A stretch of 64,000 bases of DNA from Panagrolaimus kolymaensis (GCA_028622995.1 JAJQJQ010000002.1:62001-126000); one strand, 5' to 3'. Positions 12,578-24,094 are shown, counted from the stretch's first letter. A program made the numbers and translations. The notes: generated from the letters alone by a model not told the origin.

Positions 12578-13693
12578 ATGTCAAAAGAAGATGGAGAAGA
12601 ACGTGATGAACTTTTAAAAACTTTTTTAAATTTGGAAGAAATCGATGTTAACATTTACAGGTAAATACTTTTTTTGTAATCTTTGCTTCGTTTAATATTT
12701 TAATAAGTTTTTAATCAATTTTCGCATCTTTCAGATCCACTCATTTACTTCCAGGTAGAAAAGATGGACAACGAGTTTATGGCGGACAAGTGGTTGGACA
12801 AGCTTTAATGGCTGCTAATAATACCATCCCACCTGAATTTCATCCTCATTCAATTCATTGTCAATTTGTAGCTCCTGGAGATATTTCACGTCCAATTATT
12901 TATGATGTAACTCGAGTTCGAGATGGAAGAAGCTTTTGTTCGAGGCTTGTAAAAGCAATGCAAAATGGTGCAATTATTTTTACAACTATTATTTCTTTTC
13001 ATGTTTCTGAACCCGATTCAATAAGTCATCAAACACCCGTTCCAGATTTGCCTCCACCATCAGAATGTGAAGAAGCAAGAGATTTCTTTCAAAGGTATTT
13101 GAACTAAGCTTTATCTTACTAAGCAGCCTTTTGGCTTGTAAACACCATAACCACATAGCGAAAAACTAATTTCTTGAATCTCGGAAATACACACCTTCCA
13201 TTAACTTTTTAGACTACTCGATCATCCTGAAACCGTTTCACCTGAAGGTGTATTAGCTGTGGATGCATATCGAAAAGTTTTGGATCTTCCATATATTTTC
13301 AAAGTAAAGATGATAACTCCAAGAGAATATCTTCAAGCCCCTCTTGATAAGCCTTTGAAATTTGCACTTTGGGTTCGATCTAAAACAACCATTGGGGATG
13401 ATAAGCACCTTCATCATTGCGTTGCAGCATTCATTTCTGATATAGCTCCAGTTGGAACTCCAATTGTTCCTCATGCAGCAGCAGGTTTTCGACTAGGCAT
13501 GGCAGCGTCTTTGGATCATAGCATGTGGATTCATCACCATGATTTTCGAGTCGATGATGATTGGTTATTGTACGAAACGGAATCCACAGTTGCTGCAGGA
13601 GGAAGAGCATTAATTCATGGAAAAATGTGGACTCGAGATGGAAGATTAATTTTATCTACAGCTCAAGAAATTATTGTGAGAGCAGAAAAATGA
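12578..13693 (+). CDS. acot8-like: Acyl-CoA thioesterase, TesB/ACOT8 family
   Basis: Hydrolyses acyl-CoA to free acid and CoA, in peroxisomes for ACOT8. The exons are 12578-12660, 12735-13094 and 13213-13693, giving 307 residues (human ACOT8 is 319). The first hotdog domain shows VYGGQVVGQALMAA. The second shows SLDHSMWIHHHDF with the catalytic Asp, then WLLYETES, and GRALIHGKMWTRDGRLILST followed by AQE with the catalytic Gln, all family hallmarks. The protein ends in RAEK, so a classic C-terminal SKL peroxisomal signal is not present, and localisation is uncertain. The ATG is six bases after an acceptor-like TTTGTTTAG. With the close upstream rhomboid gene on the same strand this suggests an operon. 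A poly(A) signal AATAAA lies at about 13734. Confidence 0.93.
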
Positions 13694-14084
13694 TGAAAAC
13701 AATGACTTTAACAACATTAAAAAAGTGCCATTAAATAAAAGCTTGACGTCAAGTAAAAGTATTATAAAGCATCTTTATAAATTGATCCAATAACTATTTC
13801 ATTCAAGCATTGCATTGTATAAAACTAAAATGGATGATGACGATGAAGCTCTTCATTGTCAGATTCCTCTTCAACTATGTAAACATGCATGATTATTACG
13901 ATTTCGGGAAAGCATTCTTGTGAGATGCGGCTAAGAAATGCTTCGATGATGAATACTCGCAAAAATCCAATGTGCATTAATCAAGGTGAAGCTATATTAT
14001 GCATAAAAAAAAAGTAACAGTGTACATAAAAAATAAATAAAAAATAATCACACAAAATACAATTCAAAGACAATTAAACGTTTA
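13694..14084. other. Intergenic between convergent genes
   Basis: This stretch holds the 3' ends of the thioesterase (+) and MPDU1 (-) genes. AATAAA is at about 13734. A 20-codon frame from the ATG at about 13830 (MDDDDEALHCQIPLQL...) is present, but it is too short to support as a gene. I see nothing else. Confidence 0.6.
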
Positions 14085-14986
14085 TTAGTATATTTCGTCA
14101 TAAGGTCTATATTCAACTAACAAAACTCTTTTTGCATTAGTTTCTTCCTTTTGTTTTGGAGTTTCATTTCCCCAGTATATGAAAAATTGAGCAAAAATAA
14201 TTCCATTAAAAGTTGATGCAGCAATATAAACGAATAGAGTAAGAAGATCATCAGTTTCAGTTAAAGATGTGAAGATTCTTGCCAAACAGCCACCCAATTG
14301 AAAACAAACGGTAAGGAATGCAAGTTGTCCAGTTGATTGATTGCGATAATTTTCAATGATTTGAGCTCCCTAAAAACTTCATATAAATAAAATGTTAGAA
14401 TAAAAGAAATGAAAAAACCTTTGACGCGATAATAATTGGAATACTAGCAGCTTGAAATACATACAATACATTCAAAGGGATAAAATGTAACACAATAGCA
14501 GAAACGAGAGCCGAGAGAGTTGCCAAGAAACCCAAAGCATACGCGGAATAATCAGAAAAGTGCAGGATTTGCATGATAATGATCGCCTCTTGAATTGCGA
14601 CAAATATTGATTCACCATATTGACTTACAACAAAATTCTTTTCATAGCTATATGAGCATGTTCCTAAAGCAGCCATAAATCCAAGAATCATAGAAATAAG
14701 TGAAACACCTTCAGCAGATTTAGCACGATGAATTTTGACGATTTGTGGAACAAATAAAAACATTGCACCAGCAGTAATTGCAAGACCAATGATACGAGAA
14801 GCAACGAGAGGTACACATTCTTCTAAAAAAATAAATCAAACGTTTAGAACCAAAAAAAGAAAACGAAAAAAACTTACGATGAAAGATGTTTAAATTAATA
14901 ACCAACTCTTCAAAGCAATTTTTTGGATAAACGAAATGAACCAGTTCAAAATATTTAAATTTGATTGTGTCAACCATGTTTTGCAT
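14085..14986 (-). CDS. mpdu1: Mannose-P-dolichol utilization defect 1 (PQ-loop protein)
   Basis: ER membrane protein required for use of dolichol-phosphate-mannose and -glucose in glycan and GPI assembly. The exons are 14878-14986, 14419-14822 and 14085-14369, giving 265 residues (human MPDU1 is 247). The protein is a chain of hydrophobic helices with the first PQ-loop at FLFVPQIVKIHRAKSAEGVS and the second around IIENYRNQSTGQLAFLT. The short N-terminal CFEELVINLNIF segment matches the family start. All introns are GT-AG and in phase. The nearest same-strand neighbour (Nudix) lies about 700 bases upstream, which is rather far for an operon. Confidence 0.92.
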
Positions 14987-15692
14987 TTTGATTTAAATTT
15001 GAAAGCAAAATGAAAGCAGCAACGTTGAAGAATGAATTGTTTTTTGATTGATTGAATGATGCTAAACTTTTAGGATTGTTGAAAAAAAAGAATTCAAATT
15101 TGTGAACGAAACAAAAAAAATAAATGAAGAAATAAGGTGGCGCGAAGCAGTCTTCGAAAGAAATAACAATTTTTCCCATTATTTTTTTGTGTGATTTTTT
15201 TTTACAAATTTTTGTTTGGAAAAATAGCTAATTTTGGAAAATGATTGGTCTCAACCTCATCTAAATGAAGGTATAAATACTTTTTTTTAATAAAAAAATA
15301 ATTATGATCTAAAATGCACTACCAAAGTTTTCTTTATCTACAGTATTATAAGAACTCATGCTTTCAAATGCAACGATTCAAAAAAATTTATCTAAAAACT
15401 AATGCTCGCAGTTTAACAGTTTTCTTTAGAATTTTAAGGCTTGAAAATTTTTCTTAACTATCTTCGTCAAGATAACATGAATTCTTCGCATTTTTTTTAT
15501 AAAGCTATTGGCTATTTAGATTTTTTTACATCTTTAATCCACATGTTTGAATAGAAGCGTAAAAGTTTATCCGGTTCGAAAATCCATCGTTTGACAAAAT
15601 TTTGTTTGTTAGCCTTTATTTACACATTAATTTTAAACATAGTGACAATAAAGTTGAAATACTACATATGAAATAAATACAATTAAAATTTG
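14987..15692. other. Intergenic, MPDU1 promoter side
   Basis: This contains the upstream region of MPDU1 (-) and the 3' end of the Nudix gene (-); TTTATT at about 15617 may be its poly(A) signal on the minus strand. The GGTTCGAAAATCC string at about 15572 resembles a tRNA B box, but no acceptor stem or A box was found. Confidence 0.5.
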
Positions 15693-16589
15693 CTAAGAAA
15701 AAAGGCGAGAAAGAGCAAATGCATAAACTTGTGATGCAACTTCGAGTTCTCCATGTTGTGTAACAGCATCCAAATATTCAAGTAACTTTTCTTCTTCGAC
15801 TAAGACAACTTCAATACTTTCATCACTTTCTAAATGTTGCTTTGGATTTTGATTTTCTGGAATTGAACCATCACATTCGACGATGAGAAAAGCAGATGAA
15901 TCGGATGAGAAACCAGGATTGAGAAATTGTCCTTTATGAGTGCAACGAATAATTTTGGTAGCAGAATACCCTGTTTCTTCACGAAGTTCACGAATACCAG
16001 CAGATTCAAGTGATTCATCGGTATCATCGATAAGGCCTAAAAAATGAAGAACGATAAATGAGTGAAGCAAAGCAATAAAATAATGGATGCATTGAAGAGT
16101 GAATGGCTCTAAACAGCGAATAATATAAGGTATGGCAAAACTTTGAACACTTTCAATAAATATTCCTTCAGGACAGCAATCTTTGATAGCTTTATTTCAA
16201 CCAAGTTTTGACAGAAAAATAACCCAATTTTCCAAAGATACATACCAGCAGGAAATTCCAAAATCCATCGACGAATTGGTATACGATATTGCTTGACTAA
16301 AATAAAATATTTCTTTCCATCATTCTTATGCAATAATGCAATAATATCCACACCATCAGCATGAAGTTTATTACCATTTCGAGGTCGATGTGCACTCATC
16401 CATACCTAAAAAAGCATGCCATAACAATAATAAATATACAAAAAAGCTTTAACTTACTCCTTTATCAGATGAACCACGAAGTTTAAAATCAACCTTTTTT
16501 GCAATTAACCATTTTCCTTGAAATACTACTTCTTCATTTGTTAGTTCATATGGGCAATCAATAGCGCTTTCAGGTAATTCACCAGCCAT
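15693..16589 (-). CDS. nudt5-like (ndx-2 type): ADP-sugar pyrophosphatase, Nudix family (NUDT5-like)
   Basis: Cleaves ADP-ribose and related nucleoside diphosphate sugars to AMP and sugar phosphate. The exons are 16458-16589, 16246-16405 and 15693-16036, giving 211 residues (human NUDT5 is 219). Residues 1-44 form the N-terminal strand region. Then come RPRNGNKLHADGVDIIALL and QYRIPIRRWILEFPAG. The Nudix box GLIDDTDESLESAGIRELRE continues with ETGY and carries the metal-binding REXXEE core. The 209-nt intron 16037-16245 splits the Gly codon of EFPA-G. The start at 16589 gives MAGELPESAID and agrees with the family N-terminus. A possible first exon of another gene lies divergently upstream at 16826. 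Confidence 0.94.
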
Positions 16590-17973
16590 TATTCTCTAGT
16601 CGCTGTTGTTAAGTACACCACGTCGAAATCACTGATCAAAGTCAAAGATAAAAAAAAAGCTAGTTGGAACCAAAGCTGAAAATGGAAAATATGTTACAGT
16701 GACGAAAATGAAAGGAAAAAATTATGCAGATTTCAAAAAAAAGAAAAGGCCAAGTTTTCTTTAGCCTAAAAGCTACAGTAGCCAGCGAATAAAGCGAAAA
16801 ATTAAAGGCATAATTATCGAAAATAATGGCAGCTTCTTATTTTGAATTCACGTAAGTTTCAATATCATTTTTTGCTTTAAAAGGTGCGGTAATAAAAGAC
16901 GAATATCAGCAATCTTATTGAGCTTATTTAAAGGAAATTAAAAAAACGTGGCTTAAAACTTTTTGAGTCAAATAAAAAAATAATCAAATATGAAAAAGAA
17001 GCATGCGTCGTTTTATAAAGAGTTCAAGCGAGAAATAACAACTAATAATTCATTCTAAATTCTAAGTTTTATACTTTATTTTTTGTAAAAAAAGTTTCAA
17101 AAGGATAAAATTTGACAATTGTTGAACTCATAATAAAACGAGGAAGGAGGCAAAACCCTTTTTTAGTTTTGAACATTGGTGTTTTATTTTTTTGAAATGT
17201 AAAACTCCCAAATGGAAAAATGAAAGTTCAGCTGCAATTGAAAATCGTCATTTATCAAAAAAAAATATTAAATTGATTCAACATTGAAAACAATAACGCT
17301 TTTTAACTACCTCTAACAAATCCATTGATACAAGAATGATTATTGATTCCCAAACAAGTAATGAAGGAAGCTGAATAAAAGTATTTTTAAATATGGAACA
17401 TGAAAAGCTCATTTGATGAAGGATTATTTGATATCTAGAATTGTCTCGTTTTCAATTCCGTTATCGACTGACTAATTTTGGCTTCTCAAAGTACCAACAA
17501 TTGTGTCATCAATTTCTGAATTACAATAACTTCAGTTTTGGGAAAATGATTGCATATTTGGTAATACATATCTTCCCGTTATCTATAGATAACGACTAGG
17601 CTCAAATCGATGAAACTTTTGAAAGTTAAAAATTACAAACTTTTTTGTTATGAATTACTACTTTTTTAATTTTGCAAACAAACAAAAATGTCATAAAATT
17701 TTTAAATTCATAAAAAAAATGTGGCAATAAAAAATGAATGATTCATACAAACATATTTATTGCTTGCTTCTTTTTCTTTATTTTCACTTTTCATAAAAAA
17801 AAATAGAAGAGATTCCAACTTTGATCAAAGAAGCAATAATCGGAGAAGCAGAAAGAAAGAAATGCAAACATTCAATCTTGAAATTTTACTAAGAAATTTG
17901 CGACGTTCCTCCTACTTTGCATTTTTCATTTTTGATTATTATTACGAATTTCTGTCAAGTAAAAAATAAAATT
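16590..17973. other. Intergenic, with a possible short exon
   Basis: This is mostly AT-rich DNA. The only notable item is an ATG at 16826 (listed separately) followed by a textbook donor. A 69-codon frame at 17760-17969 (+) is low complexity at its ends and has no recognisable similarity. Promoters of the Nudix (-) and CAP (+) genes must lie here. Confidence 0.5.
16826..16852 (+). other. Candidate isolated first exon (MAASYFEFT)
   Basis: AATAATGGCAGC places an ATG in good context, followed by nine codons and a perfect donor CGTAAGTTT. I could not find the partner exon. Joining to the open frame upstream of the CAP gene ATG does not keep phase at the acceptors I tried. It may be the 5' end of an alternative CAP transcript, or chance. 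Confidence 0.25.
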
Positions 17974-18781
17974 ATGAGAAGGCGTAAAACTGTTGTAATT
18001 GAGAAAGTTCAAAGACGCACTCCACAAGGGAGATTATTAGCTGAAACCAAAACGGTGAGGAAGACTGGAGAATGTTGTTAGTTTATTATATCAAAGCTTT
18101 TTTAGAGGACTGTGTATTTTGATGGCGTTGCATTGGATGAATTGGAAATTCGACAAACTCCACCACCTCCAAGAATTCCAATTCCATTATCTCCAAAGAA
18201 ATTTCTGCCACCACCGCCACCATCCGAATGTGAATCGGGAACTGAAATTGTTGGTAAGGGTTTTCTAAAACTAGAATTTCTCAAATCTCAAAATAAATCT
18301 TCTCATTTTTACTCACTAACAAACTTCAGAATTCCGCCGAGTTGGTGATCGTGCTGATTATTATGATAATTGGGACACAGCAGTTGTGCGAGAAGCTAGA
18401 TTAATTAGATCCAACTCAACCCGTTCAAACTTTAGTATTTCAAGCAACTTAATTACACAATTGTACAATCACATCAATGAAATTCGTCTTCATAATGGTG
18501 TCCCCAAACTTCAAAAAGATTATTCCCTCGTTCAGGAAGCTAAAGATCAAGCAACACAAATAGCTTTAGAAGCTAAACTTCGACCAAAAAAGCATGTTGC
18601 AAGTAATATATGGATAGGAAGAAAAGAAATTGAACCATTCGAAGTTGTGAAAGAATGGAATAATGAAATGCAAGATTGGCAAAGACATAACTTCGAATGT
18701 GCAAGACTTAAGAAAATAGGAATCGCCCACATGCAAAAGCTAAACAACTCCAACATAGTGATTGTTGCATTGTATTCTTGA
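17974..18781 (+). CDS. CAP/SCP-domain protein, GAPR-1 (GLIPR2)-like, divergent
   Basis: The exons are 17974-18054, 18106-18253 and 18330-18781, giving 226 residues. A basic N-terminus (MRRRKTVVIEKVQRR) and a Pro-rich stretch (PPPPRIPIPL, PPPPPSE) precede a CAP fold from about residue 115. It includes LYNHINEIRLHNGVPKLQKD, then EAKDQATQIA, EWNNEMQDW and the final strand NIVIVALYS. No signal peptide is seen, so it is likely intracellular like GAPR-1 rather than a secreted venom-allergen-type protein. The usual CAP His of HFTQ-VW is not clearly preserved (RHNFECARLKKIG), so the cavity tetrad may be incomplete. Introns are short and GT-AG. Confidence 0.8.
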
Positions 18782-19005
18782 AAACGTTGACCTCTTCCAA
18801 GCTAAGAATATTACCTTCTTGTTATGCAACATGTTGTCATACGCCTAATCTTTTCATTAAACATCCAAATAAAAACTTTGCTTTTCCAAATTCACATATG
18901 TAATAGTTTCCAAAAAAGTTAGCCTAAAATCAATTTTCTTTATTATCATAAAACAACAATGATATTATCAAAAAAAAAATAAACTAATAAAAGAAAAACA
19001 CAATG

Positions 19006-19830
19006 TTATTCAACCATATGATCACCACAACTTCCAGTATTGGAAGCATTTGCACTTTTGGTTCCATTGTTGACAGCTTTTTCAAGAAGATATGCATCAT
19101 TTGGATCAATGCGCTTGTAATAATTGTTGATTCGACCAACTTCTTCAAAACCAAATTTCTTGTAAAATCCCATAGCTGCTTCATTGTTGGACTAAAAAAT
19201 GGTTCATAAATAAGCGAATGAAACGAAAACCAACTCACTTGAACATGGAGGTAAACACTTTCAATGTTGGTATCTTTTTCACATAAAGCAAGGACATGAG
19301 ATATTAGCATTGTTCCAACACCACAACGACGATAACGTTCAAGAGTGCCAATCATCATGATATAAAGGCGCTTTCGACCATCTTTGACTTCAACTCGACA
19401 ACACACAGCACCAACAACAGCATCATTGAAATAAGCAAGCTTCGCGAATTCTCCAGCATTCATAACTTCATTGTAAAAACGTTCATTGTAGGCTACGGGA
19501 AGTACTTGTTTGTTAATTTCTTTCAATTGCTAAAAAATTTATATATAAAAATGATAACAAAGTAGGTAAGAAACTTACAGCAATGTTGTGTTGAGTAACT
19601 TCACCAATTTGTAGAAAACATTTACCAACAAATTTTGGAACTTTCTTTCCAAATTTAAAGTTTCCTAATTCATCAAATCTTGAAGAGCCATAGTTTGTTG
19701 GTTCATTATCAGCAGGTTCTTCAGCTTGAGATTCTTTAGATGGAGGAGTATTCAAAGATAGTCCATTCAAAATACGACTAAGATCATCTGTTATTTCTTT
19801 GTTGACTTCGATAGCACTTGTTGAAGCCAT
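19006..19830 (-). CDS. naa50: N-alpha-acetyltransferase 50 (NatE catalytic subunit)
   Basis: GNAT enzyme that acetylates Met-starting N-termini and supports sister chromatid cohesion. The exons are 19579-19830, 19239-19529 and 19006-19191, giving 242 residues. A nematode-type N-terminal extension of about 75 residues precedes the GNAT core. Within the core are IGEVTQHNIAQLKEINKQVL, PVAYNERFYNEV, and AKLAYFNDAVVGAVCCRVE. The acetyl-CoA loop is RYRRCGVGTMLISHVL (R/QxxGxG/A type), followed by CEKDTNIESVYLHVQ and the C-terminal GFYKKFGFEEVGRINNYYKR. All three exons join in phase 0. The start at 19830 was chosen because the upstream in-frame extension is hydrophobic low-complexity sequence. Confidence 0.95.
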
Positions 19831-20341
19831 GGATTTGAGAAGGTTTGGACGAAATATGAAGAAGAAAAAAAGTAACAAAAAGGAGTAACAATTTTGAAGC
19901 TTCAAAGAAGCAAATGTCTGAAGAAAAATGTTTGAAACGACTGAATTTTTTTTTCTCAAGTTTGGATAGGCTTAAAATTATTCCTATAACGAAAAAAGCG
20001 ATGATGGGAAAAAATATTTTTTTTGGTTGAGCTCCTTCAAATTCCGAAAAATGCTATTTTCATTGTTTAATATTTTTACAATAAAATCCCAATTTGCTGA
20101 ACTTAATTAAATAAAGATAAACGTTACGGAGATTCCATCAAAATGAAGGAAAAAGATTCATGAAGAATGTGTTGATGCATGACAAAATCAACTATTATAA
20201 AACAATAGAGGAAACAAAGTTATTGTACCAAAAGATATTTCAATAATACAACCTTTTAAACATAATTATTTCAAATAAGTTTTTATTATTTTTACATTTA
20301 CAATAAACGAACATGGATCTAATAAAGAACATTGAAATTTC
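19831..20341. other. Intergenic AT-rich spacer
   Basis: This contains the NAA50 promoter side and the 3' end of the Cys-rich gene. The downstream flank at 20312-20341 resembles that of the paralogue at 52.7 kb (shared AACATGGATCTAATAAAGA). That string includes AATAAA-like sequence on the plus strand only. No gene is seen. Confidence 0.6.
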
Positions 20342-20989
20342 TCAATTAGAAACGACCAAAATCCATGAAAGAAGAAGCATTCCACCGATTGCTAAAACAC
20401 CAATCTTCGATCCATCTTTGCCTTTTGTAGTTGTTTTAACATCGTCGGAATTTGAATTTCCTTCTTTGTTAGGAGTGCATTCACCAGTGGCAGTAACATC
20501 AGGTTTAAATTTGAGGGTGCACTAAAACAATAATATTATTAAAATATTGAAAAGTCATAACATAAACATACGGCTCCGATTCCCAATGCAGCTCCACTTC
20601 TAGAAAGTTTATTGCTATATGTAAAATAGCATTCATCAGGTTTACCACAAACATTAGAATCACCATTGCATCCATCACCAGCATATGCTACACCACTACG
20701 AAGACAAGCCCAGGTAGCGCATTCATCACATTCAACTTTACTTTCATCACCTAGAATTATATTTGAAAATAATATAAAATATTTTTTGGAAAATTATTTT
20801 AAAAATCTTGTTTGATAATAAATTATATTAATCCAACGATTTTTATTTCAAAAAAAACTTACCAGAAATCATCCCCGATCTTGTTGTGCAGAAATCAATC
20901 TTTGGACATTGAACTTTTGCATCACCAGGAGATGGAGAAGCGGCGATGAGAAGAGCATAAACGATGACCAAAGCAGAGATAACTTTCAT
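20342..20989 (-). CDS. Secreted Cys-rich protein with hydrophobic C-terminus (paralogue 1)
   Basis: The exons are 20863-20989, 20572-20750 and 20342-20521, giving 161 residues. A signal peptide (MKVISALVIVYALLIAASPS) is followed by ten cysteines in patterns such as CPKIDFC, ECDECATWACLRSG and DGCNGDSNVC. A polar spacer and a final hydrophobic run GVLAIGGMLLLSWILVV with only a Ser-Asn tail come next. That end fits either a GPI-anchor signal or a membrane anchor. I do not recognise the family, and it lacks the CCxxxxCN end of Ly-6 proteins. A paralogue with identical intron phases sits at 52.76-53.52 kb. A foldback element lies 63 bases upstream of the start codon. Confidence 0.85.
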
Positions 20990-21051
20990 TTTTGACGACG
21001 ACGATAATCAAGCACGAAGGATTGAAAGAAAAAAGATAATTCAATGGCATT

Positions 21052-21250
21052 TTAAAGGGACATAGCTATTTCATGCCTTTTCAAAAATTTCGATACTGGG
21101 GCTGATTGGAACAGTCGGGGCGGCGCGTGTTTGAATTACCGTGTCACTTCTGTCTTACACGGTAATTCAAACACGCGCCTTACCAAGTGTAACTTTCAGT
21201 GCCCGCAAACGAAATTTCAAAAAAGGCATGAAATAGCTATGTCCCTTTAA
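21052..21250. mobile_element. Foldback/MITE-like element with nested inverted repeats
   Basis: The outer arms 21051-21092 and 21210-21251 are inverted copies with three adjacent mismatches. They read inward from AGGGACATAGCTATTTCATG and are flanked by TTAA at 21052-21055 and 21247-21250, a piggyBac-like target. A second, GC-richer perfect 23-bp inverted repeat (21122-21144 and 21157-21179, 12-nt loop) sits in the centre. The unit is about 200 bp and non-coding. It lies just upstream of the Cys-rich gene start at 20989, inside the probable promoter. The structure is visible; the TTAA class is inferred. Confidence 0.8.
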
Positions 21251-21251
21251 A

Positions 21252-23299
21252 GCTTATATACTATTTTGATGGCAACAAAATACTTCATTCATGCTACTAT
21301 GCTGATTTAAATATTTGCATAGTCTTTTATCAAAAACTTTTAAAAAATTTCATTTTTTTTGTTTCTAATTTCTTTTCGACTTTTTCATCAACAAAGACGC
21401 TTTTGCTTTTATTACCGTAGCATTCTTAAAAACCAAGAATTCGGCGACGAGCTTTACCTCACTGTTTTAAAAATATTTTTACTCTTTTATCTGTGTAGCT
21501 TCTCTTACACTAGTTTAAAATATACTTATAAATAAACGTAACAATATTAACAAACAAAAATAGCAACTTCAAGTAATTATCATTATTTTTTTTTAATAGC
21601 TCGAAGATGTCGTCAAACGACAATTGTTATTTCCGTTTTTACAATTCTCCAAAAAATGTATTTCAGGTAAATTAATTTTTCATCATTCCATTTGTAACAC
21701 TAGATACTTTTTTTTAATAATGTTTTAATAGTTGTGAGGTTCAACATTAATACTTATAAAATTTATTTTTTTCAGGATATCCTTTAATTTAAGTAAACCC
21801 CTGACCATTGTTGATATGGCAACAGAACTGCATTTTTCTTTTCTTTTGCGCAAGTAAAAAAATAAATGCGACGATGAAGCACTAAATTTGTTTTGGCTTT
21901 TCCTTTTCCTTTTTCTTATCCTCCTTCAACAACATACACACAAAGAATCCATTATTTTTTGTTTCCTTCTTTATTTATTAATTTTTAGTTTTTATTGAGA
22001 AATTCCTTTGTAATGCGTTTCCATGCCTTAACTTAACAGTAAATAGGTTTTGGTTAATAATGTCGGTAAATTTATAACTTGAAGAATTTATTGCCGTGTC
22101 TGAAAATACTGTGGAAATTTGAGGATTGTTACAGGCTTTAAAACGACCTTGTAAAAACGCATGAATTAGTTAATGCAAAGCTATTATGGCAATGGCAGAT
22201 GCTCTTTTTTTCTTATTGCTCGTCTTTGACCGTAGCTGCGTGCTATTCTGATTGCTTTTTGCAAAATTTGTTTTGCCTTTTTTATGTTAGAATTTTTGTA
22301 TGTAATATTTTTTTACAACTCTTTGATCGTCAAATCTTATGTGTTATTTTTAGGTTCTTTTTTTTTTTGAATCCATCCTTTCCATTTATTAGGTAGCACC
22401 AAAGACTTTAGATTATCCTACGGGTTTATAACAAAAATACAAAAGTTATTTTGATATTTCTTTTGCATCTCTTTTTTTGCACCTTTAACAGCGACAAAAG
22501 GTGTTTATCTTTTAGTTCTTTGATAATGTCGAGTCGTCAACATAAAAATACTTTTCTGATATTTTTTGGATTTATAAATAACAAAGAAAATCTTCAACGT
22601 TGGATAATAAATTTAACAACTTTTTGGTGATCGCTTTTTTGTGAAGTTGTGTTTTTTTAATGATCTTTACACTTACTCGAAATTGGTGATTCATTTTTTT
22701 CTGTTTTGGTCTAATTTCATTACCGTAAACCAACAAATGGCGTCATTTTTTTAATTGTTTCATTTCCGTGTTCTTTTTTTTTCTTGCTTTCACACCTAAA
22801 ATAACTTCCATTTATTGAAACCAAGTATATCTTTTGTATGGCATTTTCATTCAATTTTTTGTATCTTTCATCAAAAAACCAACCAACGCACACGGAAACA
22901 AAAAAAAATGCAAGAACTTTATAAAGCTGTAAAATGTTTTTGTCGATAATTTTTTTTAAAATTAAATTTTCTTGGAAAATGAAAAAAGAAGTTATAGTCT
23001 AACCAACTCCCTTTCTCTCATTACCACCATTATCGTGTTAACTTTATTTTATTAAACTTTGACTCACAAATTGTATTTTGTCTTCCTTTATTTTGTTTTT
23101 GGTGTTTAAGTTTCACGAGAACTTGAGAACTTAAGATTTTCACCTGTTATATTTTAAAATTATATTTTATTGAATTTTCCAGGCTCTTAATTTAAACAAA
23201 CTTGCTTGCACCCCATATATTTTTATATATTTTTTTACTCAGATGATTTTGATTCATTACTTTTGTTTGTTTGGTGGTAGCTGGCTTTAAACAAAAAAG
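21252..23299. other. AT-rich intergenic stretch
   Basis: No supported gene is seen. The small frame at 22199-22396 (+) is Phe/Leu/Cys low-complexity. The 3' part presumably contains the promoter or 5' UTR exons of the micropeptide gene; TTTTTACTCAG at about 23231-23241 is a candidate acceptor there. Confidence 0.5.
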
Positions 23300-23654
23300 A
23301 TGAATAAACTTGTTTGCTTTCATACGGAAGTGCTAAATCGAAGTAAGTTTATTTTTCTGTATTAAAAAAAATAGCAAAAACAAGAAATTACTCAAAACTT
23401 AAGCTTGCCTTAAAATGAGAAGTAGCAAGAATATTACTGTAGTTTGCTTTTCACAAGCAAACATTGCATTTTTTTTATCAAAGTTTCATTCATTTTGTTT
23501 ATTTTACTCTCAAATAACTATCACACTTTTTCATTCATTCATTTTTTCTTACTCCTTTTCAGAATTTCTTATTGGATTAGGAATATTTTGTGCTATTGTG
23601 TTAGCAGTTGGCATTGGCTTTTCTATTTACGTCATTATTGACGATGACATATAA
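23300..23654 (+). CDS. Single-pass transmembrane micropeptide (44 residues)
   Basis: Two exons, 23300-23342 and 23563-23654, join at GTAAGTTT and CCTTTTCAG in phase to give MNKLVCFHTEVLNRK followed by a helix from FLIGLGIFCAIVLAVG to YVIIDDDI. An acidic tail of three Asp before Ile ends the protein. The ATG at 23300 is the first after an in-frame stop. A longer unspliced 79-codon frame (23415-23654) shares the same 3' part, but its N-terminus is low complexity and contains the acceptor, so I prefer the spliced form. The length and layout recall SERCA-regulating micropeptides, but no specific similarity is seen. Confidence 0.65.
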
Positions 23655-24094
23655 CCAAACGACCAACCAACCAAGCACGTACCTCTCTTTGAAGCACACA
23701 TACATATTTGAATATATTAATGAAACACGGGTTTTTGTTATTGGATTTTTTGATAAAGTGTTATCCCTTTAAAAACTCGAGCAATAAACAATATTTATCA
23801 TGATAAAAAAAACCAAAGAAATAGCCAGGATTTTTATTTATCAATTTTGTTAAATATTTTTTGTAACTTGTGATTAGTGTATTGTAATTTTAAAGAAAGA
23901 AAACTTGATTCATCATAAACATTGTTCGGATAAAAAATAAATATAAAAATTGTGATTTAGAAAAGCTGTATTTTTTTTCTTTCTTTCAATCATACAAACA
24001 AAATTTTACAACCATACAAAAAAGAGTAAATTAAAAAAATTGAGCAAAAATTTTGAAACACGACAAATGAAAAAAGTAAATTTACAATTTATTA
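23655..24094. other. Intergenic between convergent genes
   Basis: This contains the 3' UTR of the micropeptide gene (AATAAA near 23783) and the 3' UTR of the beta-catenin gene on the other strand. I see nothing else. Confidence 0.6.

Noticed and set aside
15565..15590. GGTTCGAAAATCC resembling a tRNA B box
   Set aside because: No A box at the right distance and no acceptor stem could be formed.
20313..20525. 70-codon plus-strand frame over the Cys-rich gene
   Set aside because: Lies opposite the last exon of the minus-strand gene, which has signal peptide, splice sites and a paralogue.
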